Part shown: one piece after another, positions 52,122 to 61,736 of the stretch
How positions within the stretch are numbered: the stretch's first letter is position 1
Layout: the number at the start of each line of letters is the position of its first letter
Notes under the pieces: generated by a model
Told to the model about the DNA's origin: nothing
Seen by the model: the letters and a program-made list of their open reading frames with translations, nothing else
Databases searched by the model: none
Source of the DNA: Nitratireductor pacificus pht-3B
GTDB taxonomy: Bacteria; Pseudomonadota; Alphaproteobacteria; Rhizobiales; Rhizobiaceae
DNA: 64,000 bases
Reading direction: 5' to 3'
Assembly (NCBI RefSeq): GCF_000300335.1
Contig: NZ_AMRM01000020.1
Coordinates: 39,316-103,315 of the forward strand
Made by a program: the position numbers and the translations under genes

Positions 52122-52664
52122 TCATACGTCGCGCGCGGCTGCCTCCATCAGCAGGAGAACATAGTCGCTGAAGGAGCGCCAGCACTCGACGCGAAACGCA
52201 TCCTCACCGGTGCGCCACAAGACGATCTCGGCCTTGCCGAACATCGTCCGCGAGGCGGCGCCGACGGGAAAGGCGTGAAGCGACAGGTCCTGCGGACAGC
52301 CGGCGCTCAGGACATCCGCGGCGCGTGGCCCGGAGACCAGCATCGCCGTGTTGCGATGCGATACATCGACCGCCGCATGAAACGCCGGGACGCCCGCGCA
52401 TGCCGCCACCAGGTTCGCGCCTGCCTGGTCGATCACCAGCCACTCGTCGGGGCCGAGCCAGAGAGCCGCCCGCGCCCCCTTTGAGCTGGTGGTTTTCGGC
52501 GTCCGGGGCAGGTCGAGGCCGAGCGCCGCCGACAGGTCTTCGCAGGCCTCGGCCGACGCGCGCAGCACGAGCCGCGTTGCCGGTTCCGCCGGCAGGACGC
52601 GCAGTTCCTCGCCGTCGAACCCACGGCCCTCCAGCGGCGCGATGCGCCGGGTCTCCTCACCCAT
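52122..52664 (-). CDS. soxG: Sarcosine oxidase gamma subunit
   Basis: This 180-aa protein is the small gamma chain of heterotetrameric sarcosine oxidase. LWLGPDEWLVIDQAG is the family's diagnostic block, followed by DVSHRNTAMLVSGPRAADVL and RSFSDYVLLLMEAA at the C-terminus. ATG 52664 overlaps the end of soxA (ATGGGTGA). It is the last gene of the soxB-soxD-soxA-soxG order. Confidence 0.92.
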   Translation of the reverse strand: MGEETRRIAPLEGRGFDGEELRVLPAEPATRLVLRASAEACEDLSAALGLDLPRTPKTTSSKGARAALWLGPDEWLVIDQAGANLVAACAGVPAFHAAVDVSHRNTAMLVSGPRAADVLSAGCPQDLSLHAFPVGAASRTMFGKAEIVLWRTGEDAFRVECWRSFSDYVLLLMEAAARDV

Positions 52665-55632
52665 TGGCCCGTTCTCCCTTTTCATCGAAGAAGACCGTCG
52701 AGGTGACCTCGACTGCAATCGCCCCGCCGGGCATCGGCACATGCAGCGTCTCGCCCATGCGGTCATGGCCGCCGGCGACGAGCGCCAGCGCGATTGAACG
52801 GCCGCAATTCTCCGACCAGTAGGACGACGTCACATGACCGAGCATCGTCATCGGCACGGGTTGGTTCGGATCGGCGACGATCTGCGCCCCCTCGTCGAGC
52901 ACGACGTCCGGATCCTTGGTCTTCAGCCCGACAAGCTGCTTGCGCCCGGGCGCAACGAGATCGGCCCGCCGCAGGCCGCGCATGCCGACGAAATCCGCCT
53001 TGTTCCTGCCGATGGCCCAGCCGAGGCCGGCATCGTGCGGCGTCACCGTCCCGTCCGTTTCCTGGCCGACGATGATGAACCCCTTCTCGGCGCGCAGCAC
53101 ATGCATGGCTTCCGTGCCATAGGCACAGGCATCATGCTTGCGGCCTTCGGCCCAGACCGCTTCCCAAACCGCGCGGCCGAAATCCGCCGGCACGTTGATC
53201 TCGAAGCCGCGCTCGCCGGTGAACGACATGCGGAACAGCCGCGTCGGCACGCCGCAGATGCTGCCTTCGCGGACCGACATATGCGGCATGGCCTCGTCGG
53301 AGAGGTCGATCCGCTCCACGAGGGGAGCGATGATGTCCCGGCTGCGCGGCCCCTGGACCGCGATCACCGCCCATTGCTCCGATGTCGAGGTGAGGAAGAC
53401 CCGCAGATCCGGGAACTCGGTCTGCAGGTAGTCCTCCATGTGGTTCAGCACGCGCGGCGCACCGCCGGTGGTTGTGGTCACATGGAACCGGTCCTCCGCA
53501 AGTCGCCCGACGACGCCGTCGTCGTAGATGAAGCCGTCCTCGCGCAGCATGACGCCATAGCGGCAGCGTCCGACGCCGAGCTTGGTCCATGGATTGGTAT
53601 ACATCAGTTCCATGAAGCGCGCGGCATCCGGCCCCACCACTTCGATCTTGCCGAGGGTCGAGGCATCGAAAATGCCGGCGCTCGCCCGCACCGTTCGGCA
53701 TTCGCGCGCCACCGCCGCATGCAGCTCCTCGCCGTTGCGCGGAAAGTACCAGGCCCGCTTCCACTGGCCGACATCCTCGAACTCCGCGCCGTTCTCCTCC
53801 GCCCAGGAATGGATCGGCGTGCGCCGCACGGGTTCGAACAGGGCCCCGCGGCTGTGTCCTGCCAGCGCGCCGAAGGTCACCGGCGTGTAGGGCGCCCGGA
53901 AGGTCGTCAGCCCCACCTCGGGGATCGGCTTGCCAAGCATTGCCGCGGCAATCGCCAAACCATGCATGTTCGAGGTCTTGCCCTGGTCTGTCGCCATACC
54001 GGTGGTGGTGAACCGCTTGACGTGCTCGATGGAGCGCATGCCCTCGCGCACCGCCTGGCGGATGTCCTTCGCGGTGACGTCGTTCTGGAAATCGACGAAA
54101 GCCTTGGCGCCCGTGCCGTTATCGGCGGGGCCGAGCATTCCGCCCGTCCAGCTTTCGCCACGCGCCTCTCTCACCGCTACTGTCCTGCCGCCCGTCGCTC
54201 CGCCGGCCCTGGCACCCGCTTCCAGCCCCTGCTCCACCGTCTCGGCGAGGCCGCTCGCCCCGGCGCAGGCACCTGCACAGGCAACATCCTGCGCGTTGCT
54301 GCCCGGCAGGAAGCGCTGCGTCTCCGCCTCGAAGACGAGCTTGCCGCGCGATTGCGAAAAGAGATGGACCGCAGGGGTCCAGCCGGCCGATGTCAGCAGC
54401 GCATCGCAGGCGATGTCGCGGGCAGCGCCGCCGGCGACGGGGCTGACCCGGATCGAGGACACCCGCAGCCGCCCCGTGGTCCCTGTCACCGCATGGGCCG
54501 GCAGGCAGGCGACGCCGAGCCGCTTCGCCTCCTCCACATGCGGCCCGGCGACGTCGGCCCGCGCATCGACGATGGCCGCTACGCCGACGCCCGCCCTGTG
54601 AAGGTCGAGCGCCGCGAGCCACGCGCCGTCATCGGCCGCATAGACCGCGATATTGCGGCCGACCGCGACGCCAAAATGATTGAGATAGGTGCGCGCGGCT
54701 GAAGCCAGCATGATCCCCGGCCGGTCATTGCCCGGAAAGACCATGTGCCGCTCGATGGCTCCGGTGGCAAGCACGGCGCGCTTCGCCCGCACCTGCCACA
54801 GCCGCTCGCGCGGCCGCGCCGGATCGGGCGCTGCAAGATGATCGGTCAGCCGCTCGACCAGCCCGACCATGTTCTGCGCGTAATAGCCGAAGCCGGTGGT
54901 GCGGGTCAGGAGGCGCACATTGTCCCGCGCCGCGAGATCGGCGGTCACCGTCTGCGCCCAGTCCCAGCCGGCCTGCCCGTCGATGACGGCCCCGGTCTCG
55001 TAGCGCAACGCGCCACCCGTCTGCGCCTGTTCGTCGGCAAGGATCACCTGCGCCCCGGTTTCGGCGGCGGCGAGCGCTGCCGCGAGGCCCGCCGCGCCCC
55101 CGCCGATGACCAGCACGTCGCAATGCGCGAACCGGTTGGCATAGAGGTCCGGATCGGGCCGGTCCGGCGCCACGCCAAGCCCCGCCGCCCGGCGGATGAA
55201 GGGTTCGTAAAGCCGCTCCCAGGCGGCCTTCGGCCACATGAAGGTCTTGTAGTAGAAGCCCGCCGAGAAGAATGGTGAGGCGACATCGTTCAGCGCCCCG
55301 ACATCGAAGGCGAGCGACGGCCATCGGTTCTGCGAGACGGCTTCGAGCCCCTCATACACTTCCTGCACGGTCGCCCGGACATTCGGCGTGCGCCGCGCCG
55401 CGTCGCGATGGATGCCGACCAGCGCGTTCGGCTCCTCCGCCCCCGCCGAGACGATGCCGCGCGGGCGGTGATACTTGAACGAGCGGCCGACGAGATGGAT
55501 GCCGTTGGCGATGAGCGCGGAAGCCAGCGTATCGCCGGAGAGACCCATGAGGATTCTGCCGTCGAAGCTGAAACGGACGGGATCGGCATGGCCGAGCCGC
55601 CCGGCGGTCGCGATGCGGAAGGGCTGGGTCAT
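52657..55632 (-). CDS. soxA: Sarcosine oxidase alpha subunit
   Basis: This 991-aa protein combines an N-terminal 2Fe-2S-ferredoxin-like segment (FSFDGRILMGLSGDTLASAL), a NAD/FAD-binding region (CDVLVIGGGAAGLAAALAAA) and a C-terminal GcvT-like tetrahydrofolate-binding domain (TGERGFEINVPADFGRAVWE). It oxidises sarcosine to glycine with the beta subunit and passes formaldehyde to THF. ATG 55632 follows GGGAGGG. A 195-bp gap holding a large palindrome separates it from soxD. Glycine-cleavage or folate genes are not adjacent. Confidence 0.97.
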   Translation of the reverse strand: MTQPFRIATAGRLGHADPVRFSFDGRILMGLSGDTLASALIANGIHLVGRSFKYHRPRGIVSAGAEEPNALVGIHRDAARRTPNVRATVQEVYEGLEAVSQNRWPSLAFDVGALNDVASPFFSAGFYYKTFMWPKAAWERLYEPFIRRAAGLGVAPDRPDPDLYANRFAHCDVLVIGGGAAGLAAALAAAETGAQVILADEQAQTGGALRYETGAVIDGQAGWDWAQTVTADLAARDNVRLLTRTTGFGYYAQNMVGLVERLTDHLAAPDPARPRERLWQVRAKRAVLATGAIERHMVFPGNDRPGIMLASAARTYLNHFGVAVGRNIAVYAADDGAWLAALDLHRAGVGVAAIVDARADVAGPHVEEAKRLGVACLPAHAVTGTTGRLRVSSIRVSPVAGGAARDIACDALLTSAGWTPAVHLFSQSRGKLVFEAETQRFLPGSNAQDVACAGACAGASGLAETVEQGLEAGARAGGATGGRTVAVREARGESWTGGMLGPADNGTGAKAFVDFQNDVTAKDIRQAVREGMRSIEHVKRFTTTGMATDQGKTSNMHGLAIAAAMLGKPIPEVGLTTFRAPYTPVTFGALAGHSRGALFEPVRRTPIHSWAEENGAEFEDVGQWKRAWYFPRNGEELHAAVARECRTVRASAGIFDASTLGKIEVVGPDAARFMELMYTNPWTKLGVGRCRYGVMLREDGFIYDDGVVGRLAEDRFHVTTTTGGAPRVLNHMEDYLQTEFPDLRVFLTSTSEQWAVIAVQGPRSRDIIAPLVERIDLSDEAMPHMSVREGSICGVPTRLFRMSFTGERGFEINVPADFGRAVWEAVWAEGRKHDACAYGTEAMHVLRAEKGFIIVGQETDGTVTPHDAGLGWAIGRNKADFVGMRGLRRADLVAPGRKQLVGLKTKDPDVVLDEGAQIVADPNQPVPMTMLGHVTSSYWSENCGRSIALALVAGGHDRMGETLHVPMPGGAIAVEVTSTVFFDEKGERANG

Positions 55633-55658
55633 CGGGTGCCCTCCCATTGCTGCGAGTG

Positions 55659-55816
55659 TTCACCCCCCTCTGCCCTGCCGGGCATCTCCCCCTCAAGGGG
55701 GGAGATCGGCAGTTGCATGTGATGGTGCTTACGCTGGTTGCGTTGTGCATGAGGTCGATGAAGAGACAATCTCCCCCCTTGAGGGGGAGATGGCCGGCAG
55801 GCCAGAGGGGGGTGAA
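55659..55816. repeat. RIME-like large palindrome inside the sox operon
   Basis: Two arms of about 48 bp are nearly perfect inverted copies: left 55659-55706 (TTCACCCCCCTCTGCCCTGC ... AGGGGGGAGAT) and right 55769-55816 (ATCTCCCCCCTTGAGGGGGA ... AGAGGGGGGTGAA), separated by about 62 bp. Each arm itself contains the small palindrome CTCCCCCTCAAGGGGGAG. This is the structure of rhizobial intergenic mosaic elements (RIME). It lies between soxD and soxA. Confidence 0.85.
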
Positions 55817-55828
55817 CGGCCCGCACCA

Positions 55829-56122
55829 TCACGCACCCTCCCCGTCCAGCGCAGGCTTCGGATCACCCGCCCGGTAGGTCGCAAGAAACCGGTCGGACAC
55901 CGTGTCGCGCGCGGCGTTGAAGAAGCGGGCGCAGCCATGGATGTGCCGCCACCGTTCGAACACGATGCCCTTCGGATTCGAACGAATGAAGAAGAACCGC
56001 TCGAAATCGGCATCCGAGAGCGCCGCCATGTCAGTCGGCCGGGCGATATGCGCCTCGCCGGCATGGCGGAACTCCAACTCCGGCCGTTCTTCCTGGCAAT
56101 AGGGGCAATGAATGAGAAGCAT
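55829..56122 (-). CDS. soxD: Sarcosine oxidase delta subunit
   Basis: This 97-aa protein starts MLLIHCPYCQEERPELEF, the CxxC zinc-binding signature of the delta chain, followed by DFERFFFIRSNPKGIVFERW and RHIHGCARFFNAARDT. It has a structural and zinc role in the alpha-beta-gamma-delta complex. It lies 15 bp downstream of soxB. Confidence 0.96.
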   Translation of the reverse strand: MLLIHCPYCQEERPELEFRHAGEAHIARPTDMAALSDADFERFFFIRSNPKGIVFERWRHIHGCARFFNAARDTVSDRFLATYRAGDPKPALDGEGA

Positions 56123-56137
56123 GGAACCCTCGGAAAG

Positions 56138-57391
56138 CTAGTGCGCGACAGCGGCGGCCGCCGCCTCGTCGATCAGCCGCCCGCCGCGGAACCGCTCCAG
56201 CGTGAACGGCGCGTTGATCCTGTGCGGCTCGTCGCGGGCGATGGTGTGGGCGAAGACATGCGCAGAACTCGGCGTCGCCTTGAAGCCGCCCGTCCCCCAG
56301 CCGCAATTGACATACAGCCCCTTCACCGGCGTCTTCGCCAGGATCGGCGAGCGGTCGGGCGTCACGTCGACGATGCCGCCCCAGCTGCGCAGCATCTTCA
56401 TGCGGGTGAACATCGGAAACATCTCGACGATCGCGTCGAGCGTGTGCTGGATGATGTGCAGGCCGCCGGTCTGCGAATAGGACGTGTACTGGTCGGTTCC
56501 CGCCCCGATGACCAGCTCTCCCTTATCGGACTGCGAGATATAGGCGTGCACAGTGTTTGACATGACGACGCAGGGAAACACCGGCTTCACCGGTTCCGAC
56601 ACCAGCGCCTGCAGAGGATAGGATTCGAGCGGCACCTGCACCCCGGCCATCTGCATCAGCACCGATGAATGGCCGGCCGCGACGACGCCGACCTTCGCCG
56701 CGCCGATCGTCCCGCGCGTCGTCTCCACGCCCGTCACCGCCCCGTCCGGGCCCCGGTTGATGCCGGTCACCTCGCAGTTCTGGATGATGTCGACACCACG
56801 CGCCGAGGCAGCCCTTGCATAGCCCCAGGCGACCGCGTCGTGCCTGGCCGTGCCGCCCCGCCGCTGCAGGGCGGCGCCCATCACCGGATAGCGCGCGTTC
56901 CGCGAAATGTTGAGCGGCGGGCAGTAGGCCTTCGCCTCCTCTGGCGTCAGCCATTCATTGTCGACGCCGTTCAGTCGGTTGGCGTGGATGTGCCGCTTGA
57001 AGACCTGCACGTCGTGGACGTTGTGGGCGAGCATCATCACGCCGCGCGGCGAGTACATGACGTTGTAGTTCAGATCCTGGCTGAGACCGTCCCAGAGACG
57101 CACCGCGTGATCGTAGATGCCGGCGCTCTCGTCATAGAGATAGTTGGAGCGGATGATCGTCGTGTTGCGGCCGGTATTGCCGCCGCCGAGCCAGCCTTTC
57201 TCGAGCACAGCGACATTGGTGATGCCGTGCTCCTTGGCGAGGTAATAGGCGGTGCCCAGCCCGTGCCCGCCAGCGCCCACGATGATCACATCGTAGCGCT
57301 TCTTCGGCTCCGGCGAGGCCCATTGCTCCGGCCAGCCCCGGTGGCCGCGCATGGCCTCGCGGGCAATGGCAAAGACGGAATATCTGCGCAT
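56138..57391 (-). CDS. soxB: Sarcosine oxidase beta subunit
   Basis: This 417-aa FAD-dependent amine oxidase has its dinucleotide fold in [40 protein letters not shown] is typical of the beta subunit, and the C-terminus carries [20 protein letters not shown]. It houses the FAD (and the covalent FMN shared with alpha) where sarcosine is oxidised. ATG 57391 follows GGGAGG and gives the standard length; the longer frame upstream is not used. It is the first gene of soxBDAG. Confidence 0.97.
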   Translation of the reverse strand: MRRYSVFAIAREAMRGHRGWPEQWASPEPKKRYDVIIVGAGGHGLGTAYYLAKEHGITNVAVLEKGWLGGGNTGRNTTIIRSNYLYDESAGIYDHAVRLWDGLSQDLNYNVMYSPRGVMMLAHNVHDVQVFKRHIHANRLNGVDNEWLTPEEAKAYCPPLNISRNARYPVMGAALQRRGGTARHDAVAWGYARAASARGVDIIQNCEVTGINRGPDGAVTGVETTRGTIGAAKVGVVAAGHSSVLMQMAGVQVPLESYPLQALVSEPVKPVFPCVVMSNTVHAYISQSDKGELVIGAGTDQYTSYSQTGGLHIIQHTLDAIVEMFPMFTRMKMLRSWGGIVDVTPDRSPILAKTPVKGLYVNCGWGTGGFKATPSSAHVFAHTIARDEPHRINAPFTLERFRGGRLIDEAAAAAVAH

Positions 57392-57625
57392 GGGCCTCCC
57401 CGCATCAGGCATCGCGCCGCAGGCGGCGCTTCGGTCCTCAGGGTAGCAGTAGCGAAATCCGTTGCAACGCCGTGCGCTGATTGCGACGGGCCTTGCCGTT
57501 TTGCGCCATGCGGACGGCGAAACGGCGGTGTCCGCTATCGGGTGGCTGGCCACCCGGGGCTTTGGCATGGTCCGCACGCCCAGGTTCAGCGGGCCTTCCC
57601 AGGAAACAGGACAGGAATAGTCGTG

Positions 57626-58387
57626 ATGTTCTCACTGACCAACAAGGTAGCAATTGTCACCGGCGCCAGCGCCGGCATCGGCCGGGCGACGGCGAAGCTG
57701 TTCGCCGCCCACGGCGCCAGGATCATCGTCACCGCGCGCGGGCAGGCGGGGCTCGATTCGCTTGTCGCCGAGATCACCGATGAAGACGGTGAAGCCATCG
57801 CGCTCGCCGGCGACGTGCGCGATGCCGCGCACAACAAGGCGCTGGTGGACCTGGCGGAGGCCCGGTTCGGCGGCCTCGACATCGCCTTCAACAACGCCGG
57901 CGCGGTCGGGCTGATGGCGCCGCTCGACGCGTTGGAGAAACAGGACTGGGACCTCGTCATGGAAACCAATCTCGGTTCCGCTTTCCTGGCCGCCAAGCAT
58001 CAGATCCCAGCCATGCGCCGGCGCGGTCAGGGTTCCCTGATCTTCACCTCCAGCTTCGTCGGATACCAGACCGCGGGAATGCCCGGCATGACGGCCTACG
58101 CGGCGGCCAAGGCCGGACTTGTCGGTCTGACAAAGGCATTGGCCGCCGATCTAGGCCCGGAGGGTATTCGCGTCAATGCGCTTCTGCCGGGCGGCACCGA
58201 CACGCAGATGGCGACGTTCGAGACGGACGAGCAGCGCAGGTTCGTCGAAGGTCTTCATGCCTTGAAACGCATCGCAAGGCCCGAGGAGATCGCCCAGGCG
58301 GCACTCTATCTCGCTTCCGAGGCATCGAGCTTCACCACCGGCACGGCGCTGCTCGCCGATGGCGGTGTTTCCATCAACAAGATGTAG
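57626..58387 (+). CDS. Short-chain dehydrogenase/reductase
   Basis: This 253-aa classical SDR has cofactor loop [20 protein letters not shown] (NNAG), catalytic Ser in [11 protein letters not shown] and the Tyr/Lys pair in [26 protein letters not shown] after the second strand suggests NADP(H) preference. ATG 57626 (or GTG 57623) with an AGGA upstream. It is divergent from soxB. The substrate is unknown; similarity alone would allow 3-oxoacyl-reductase or alcohol-dehydrogenase roles. Confidence 0.9.
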   Translation: MFSLTNKVAIVTGASAGIGRATAKLFAAHGARIIVTARGQAGLDSLVAEITDEDGEAIALAGDVRDAAHNKALVDLAEARFGGLDIAFNNAGAVGLMAPLDALEKQDWDLVMETNLGSAFLAAKHQIPAMRRRGQGSLIFTSSFVGYQTAGMPGMTAYAAAKAGLVGLTKALAADLGPEGIRVNALLPGGTDTQMATFETDEQRRFVEGLHALKRIARPEEIAQAALYLASEASSFTTGTALLADGGVSINKM

Positions 58388-58395
58388 AGCGTCTT

Positions 58396-58452
58396 GCAGT
58401 CGGGTGGAATCATCTGACGTCCGCATAAACGCGGAAAAACAATGACCTAGAC
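58396..58452. repeat. Repeat family 1, copy 3
   Basis: GCAGTCGGGTGGAATCATCT followed by GACGTCCGCATAAACGCGGA and AAAACAATG, starting 9 bp after the SDR stop. Compared with copy 2 at 47712 the changes in the hairpin (CGGGTG/CATCTG) keep pairing through G-T wobble. It may act as a terminator between the convergent SDR and membrane-protein genes. Confidence 0.75.
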
Positions 58453-58454
58453 CC

Positions 58455-59525
58455 TCATGGATGCTGGCGAAACCGTCCCGCCAGCATCCAGCCATGGATC
58501 ATGAACAGAAGCGCGATGTAAAACTCGCGCACCTCCGACAGCTCGTAGCCGTCCACCATGGCGCTGCCGCGGAACAGGAACACCAACTTCGTTCCCGCGT
58601 AGACGAGAGCCAGCGCGATCGCCGCATTGCGCAATTCCCGCGAGGCCAGGCGGCAGACGATGTCCACGCCGATCATCAGGCTCAGAAAGAACCAGACCTG
58701 GTAGGGAACGATGTTCCAGGACTCATACATCAGGGAGGCGATGGGCAGCGCCAGGAGCGCGAAAACGCGCGGCGGCACATAGAGCGCCACCTGGCCGGCG
58801 ATACCGCCGGTGCCGCGCGGCCAGCACCACGGCAGCACGACGAAGCACAGGATGGCGCTGGTGTAGTAGATGGCCTCGAACTGGTAGGTGTAGAAATTGT
58901 GGATGTTGGTCTCGTTCTGGATATTGTCCCTGAACAGATCGGGCGTCGCCCATCCGAGCCAGTGCTGCCCCCACGACATTTCCTCCATCAGGATCAGGAA
59001 GACGACCGCCGCCATGCCTGCCAGCACCCAGGAGGGCGAGAGGAGCCCGAGCAGCCGCGGTGCGTTGGACGACAACGCCCGCCGGGCTGCCAGCAGAAGG
59101 AGCGCGATCGCCGCGAGCAGGAGAAACTCCGTGGCGATGCCGAGCGGCTGCATCTCGCGCACATAGTCGTTCAGCGAGGTCGGGACGAAATGAACGGCAG
59201 CAGCGACGGCGAGCAGGAAGATGAGGGCCGAGCCGATGGCGCCCAGCCCGGCACCGCGCGCGATCGCCTCGTCTTCAGCCGGGCCGCGCGAGAACGGCTT
59301 CAGCGCTGCGAAGAACAGTAGCGCGGCGACGAACGACACGACGATGCGCGCTCGGCCGAAAGGCGTGAAGTCCGGGTCTTCCTTGCGCAGCAGGCCGTAG
59401 CCATGGACGAGTTCGCCATAGAGCGCGGACGCCGCGATCAGCAGCGCGCCGCCGATGCCGAACCCGATGCTCGGCAGGCAGGTCTTCCAGGTCAACGCAA
59501 TCTTTCCGTGCTCGTCAGCCGCCAT
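58455..59525 (-). CDS. Polytopic membrane protein of unknown function
   Basis: This 356-aa protein has about nine hydrophobic helices and a conserved-looking polar block at residues about 183-215: LMEEMSWGQHWLGWATPDLF then QNETNIHNFYTYQFEA. Acidic, Trp, His and Asn residues sit at a membrane edge and look like a catalytic or binding site. I do not recognise a named family. ATG 59525 follows GGGGTG. It is convergent with the SDR and divergent from rpsU. Confidence 0.7.
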   Translation of the reverse strand: MAADEHGKIALTWKTCLPSIGFGIGGALLIAASALYGELVHGYGLLRKEDPDFTPFGRARIVVSFVAALLFFAALKPFSRGPAEDEAIARGAGLGAIGSALIFLLAVAAAVHFVPTSLNDYVREMQPLGIATEFLLLAAIALLLLAARRALSSNAPRLLGLLSPSWVLAGMAAVVFLILMEEMSWGQHWLGWATPDLFRDNIQNETNIHNFYTYQFEAIYYTSAILCFVVLPWCWPRGTGGIAGQVALYVPPRVFALLALPIASLMYESWNIVPYQVWFFLSLMIGVDIVCRLASRELRNAAIALALVYAGTKLVFLFRGSAMVDGYELSEVREFYIALLFMIHGWMLAGRFRQHP

Positions 59526-59627
59526 GATACACCCCAAATAGCAGGACAAACGATCTAATGACGCTTTCTTTTCTCCGCGTTAACGGCGGCGCTCGAACGC
59601 GGCGATAGCGACATTTTCATGAAAACA

Positions 59628-59656
59628 CTCGACACGGCGCGGAGGCTCTGCTATGA
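59628..59656 (+). promoter_or_regulatory. Promoter candidate for rpsU
   Basis: CTCGAC (59628-59633) and CTATGA (59651-59656) with a 17-bp spacer resemble the alphaproteobacterial housekeeping promoter CTTGAC-N17-CTATAT, about 105 bp ahead of the rpsU start. Confidence 0.5.
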
Positions 59657-59762
59657 GCCGCCGCTATTCGTGGCAAAATTCTGCCGCGGATGCCTTTGCC
59701 CGTGGGCAATTGGAAAGAACAATTCGGCGTTTAGAAAAGCAACCTTCTGACAGGAAACCCAG

Positions 59763-59999
59763 GTGCAGGTACTCGTCCGCGACAACAATGTTGACCAGGC
59801 GCTTCGCGCTCTGAAGAAGAAAATGCAGCGCGAAGGCATTTTTCGCGAGATGAAGATGCGCGGGCACTACGAAAAGCCCTCCGAGAAGCGTGCCCGCGAG
59901 AAGGCTGAGGCCGTCCGCCGCGCCCGCAAGCTGGCGCGCAAGCGCGCCCAGCGCGAAGGACTGGTCGGCGGCGGTCGCGTCGCCGCGGCGCGTCCCTGA
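59763..59999 (+). CDS. rpsU: 30S ribosomal protein S21
   Basis: This 78-aa basic protein begins [20 protein letters not shown], the canonical S21 start, followed by [13 protein letters not shown] and an Arg/Lys-rich C-terminal helix with the short extension common in alphaproteobacteria. It starts at GTG 59763, preceded by AGGAAA. It is part of the small ribosomal subunit and needed for initiation. Confidence 0.96.
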   Translation: MQVLVRDNNVDQALRALKKKMQREGIFREMKMRGHYEKPSEKRAREKAEAVRRARKLARKRAQREGLVGGGRVAAARP

Positions 60000-60122
60000 C
60001 AGCGCCCATCTTTCGACGATTTCTACATGTATCCAGCGCGGTGCGATCGACTGATCGTACCGCGTTTTGTGTATCCGGGATTTGGGTCGGGAACCGCAAT
60101 GGCTTGGTTTGGCGGGAAGGTT

Positions 60123-60983
60123 ATGGCATTAGGAACGATGACTTCTAACCTGACGACGCCTTCCATGAAGCTGCGCCGCGGCCTTGCCGGCTTCGCGCTT
60201 CTGGCCCTCGCCCCTCTCGCCGCCTGCCAGTCGAGCAATCCCGCCACGGATCTCAGCCGCATCGACACGGCGCAGGGTTCGGCGGAGAACATCAGCTCCC
60301 TGAGCTCCGTCATCGACCGCACCCCGAACGAGCCCGAGGCCTACAATATGCGCGGCGCCGCCTATGGACGCGCCGGGCGCTACAATGAGGCGCTGAAGGA
60401 TTTCGACAAGGCCATCGCACTCAATCCCCGCTCGCACAACGCCTATGCCAACCGCGCGCTGATCCACCGCTATCTGGGCCAGAACGACCGCGCCATGGCC
60501 GACTACAATCAGGCGATCTCGCTGAACCCCAACTACGACACCGCCTATATCGGCCGCGCGGAGATCTACCGTCTCGCCGGTCGCAGCACCGAGGCGCTCG
60601 CCGATCTCGAGCGCGCGATCGGTCTCGACACAACGGACCCGCGGGCCTTCTACCGGCGCGGCCTGCTCTACCAGGCGAGCGGTCAGCATCCCTACGCCAT
60701 CGAGGATTTCGCCGCCTCCATCTCCCTCGCTCCGGACGCGCCCTACGGGTACAATGGGCGCGGCCTGTCCTATCTCGCGCAGGGCGACGACGAGAACGCC
60801 TTCTCGGACTTCAACACGGCCATCCGGCTCGACGACAAGATCGCCGAGAGCTGGGCCAACCAGGCGCTGGTCTATGAAAAGCGCGGCGAGAACGCCAAGG
60901 CATTCAAGTCCTATACGCGCGCCTTGCAGCTCGACCCCGACTACGCGCCGGCGCGCGATGGTCTGAGCCGCACCAGCAGCTAG
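60123..60983 (+). CDS. TPR-repeat lipoprotein
   Basis: Protein of about 286 aa. A lipoprotein signal (FALLALAPLAACQSS, lipobox LAAC) is followed by six or so consecutive tetratricopeptide repeats, e.g. AYNMRGAAYGRAGRYNEALK, AYANRALIHRYLGQNDRAMA, AYIGRAEIYRLAGRSTEALA and GYNGRGLSYLAQGDDENAFS. It resembles NlpI-like scaffold lipoproteins. Several in-frame ATGs (60123, 60138, 60165) could start it; 60123 has GGGAAGG just upstream. It follows rpsU by 120 bp. Confidence 0.87.
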   Translation: MALGTMTSNLTTPSMKLRRGLAGFALLALAPLAACQSSNPATDLSRIDTAQGSAENISSLSSVIDRTPNEPEAYNMRGAAYGRAGRYNEALKDFDKAIALNPRSHNAYANRALIHRYLGQNDRAMADYNQAISLNPNYDTAYIGRAEIYRLAGRSTEALADLERAIGLDTTDPRAFYRRGLLYQASGQHPYAIEDFAASISLAPDAPYGYNGRGLSYLAQGDDENAFSDFNTAIRLDDKIAESWANQALVYEKRGENAKAFKSYTRALQLDPDYAPARDGLSRTSS

Positions 60984-60984
60984 A

Positions 60985-61043
60985 TCATTGACTGAGCGTC
61001 GGAGTAACCGAAAACCGGATTCCGCTTTTCGGCCGATGCTCGA
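60985..61043. repeat. Repeat family 2, copy 2
   Basis: GAGCGTCGGAGTAACCGAAA then ACCGGATTCCGCTTTTCGG and CCGATGCTC, directly after the TPR gene stop. The ends GAGCGTCGG/CCGATGCTC and the inner CCGAAAA/TTTTCGG can pair, giving a hairpin that may act as a terminator. It is related to the unit at 47543. Confidence 0.75.
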
Positions 61044-61179
61044 AAATCGTTAATTTTCAAAAACTTCAAAGGATCGTTTGGGCACTGGAGCGCCGGCGCC
61101 TTGCGCGCGTGCGGCGAAAAATCCGGAACCTTGCCGGGGCTTGCGGGTTGTGAGCCGGAACCAAGCAAGGAGTTCAGTG

Positions 61180-61659
61180 ATGAAGAAAGCAATCATTCTC
61201 GCCACGGTCCTGGCCGCTTCGACGGCAGCGCCCGCTCTCGCGCAGGAGCGCGTCGAACTTGGCGTCCTCGATTGCGTCATCGAGGGTGGTGCCGGCGTGG
61301 TCGTCGCGTCCTCGAAGGAACTGGCATGCACCTTCACTCCGGCCGACGAGGCGCGGCCGGCCGAAAACTATTTCGGCGTGGTCAACAAGTTCGGCCTTGA
61401 TGTCGGCGTGACCGACCCCGCCGTACTGCAGTGGGTGGTACTGGCTCCGACCGTCGATGCCTATGCTCCCGGGGCTCTGGCCGGCGATTTCATCGGAGCG
61501 AGTGCCGAGATTTCCGCCGGCTTCGGCGCGGGCGCGAACATTCTGGTCAGCAAGGAGAGCGACAGCCTGATGCTCCAGCCGGTCAGCCTGCAGGGGCAGA
61601 CGGGGATCAACGTCGCGCTCGGCGTCACCGAGTTCCAGATCAGGTCGTCGGCCGAGTAG
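61180..61659 (+). CDS. DUF992 secreted protein
   Basis: This 159-aa protein has a signal peptide (MKKAIILATVLAASTAAPAL, cleavage near AQA/AQE) and the DUF992 pattern: VELGVLDCVIEGGAGVVVAS, SSKELACTFTP, YFGVVNKFGLDVGVTD, and ISAGFGAGANILVS. Two Cys residues could form a disulfide. The family is common in Hyphomicrobiales; its function is unknown. ATG 61180 follows AAGGAG. Confidence 0.9.
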   Translation: MKKAIILATVLAASTAAPALAQERVELGVLDCVIEGGAGVVVASSKELACTFTPADEARPAENYFGVVNKFGLDVGVTDPAVLQWVVLAPTVDAYAPGALAGDFIGASAEISAGFGAGANILVSKESDSLMLQPVSLQGQTGINVALGVTEFQIRSSAE

Positions 61660-61690
61660 TTTCGTTTCAGGGTTCCCTGCCCGAACAGGA

Positions 61691-61717
61691 AAGCCCGGCG
61701 TCTCCGCCGGGCTTTTT
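61691..61717 (+). terminator. Intrinsic terminator
   Basis: A perfect 10-bp stem AAGCCCGGCG / CGCCGGGCTT with a TCTC loop, followed by a T-run (TTTTT). It lies 31 bp after the DUF992 stop and 20 bp before the convergent pntB stop, so it may serve both directions. Confidence 0.9.
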
Positions 61718-61736
61718 GGTTTCGAGGCTTTGGCGT

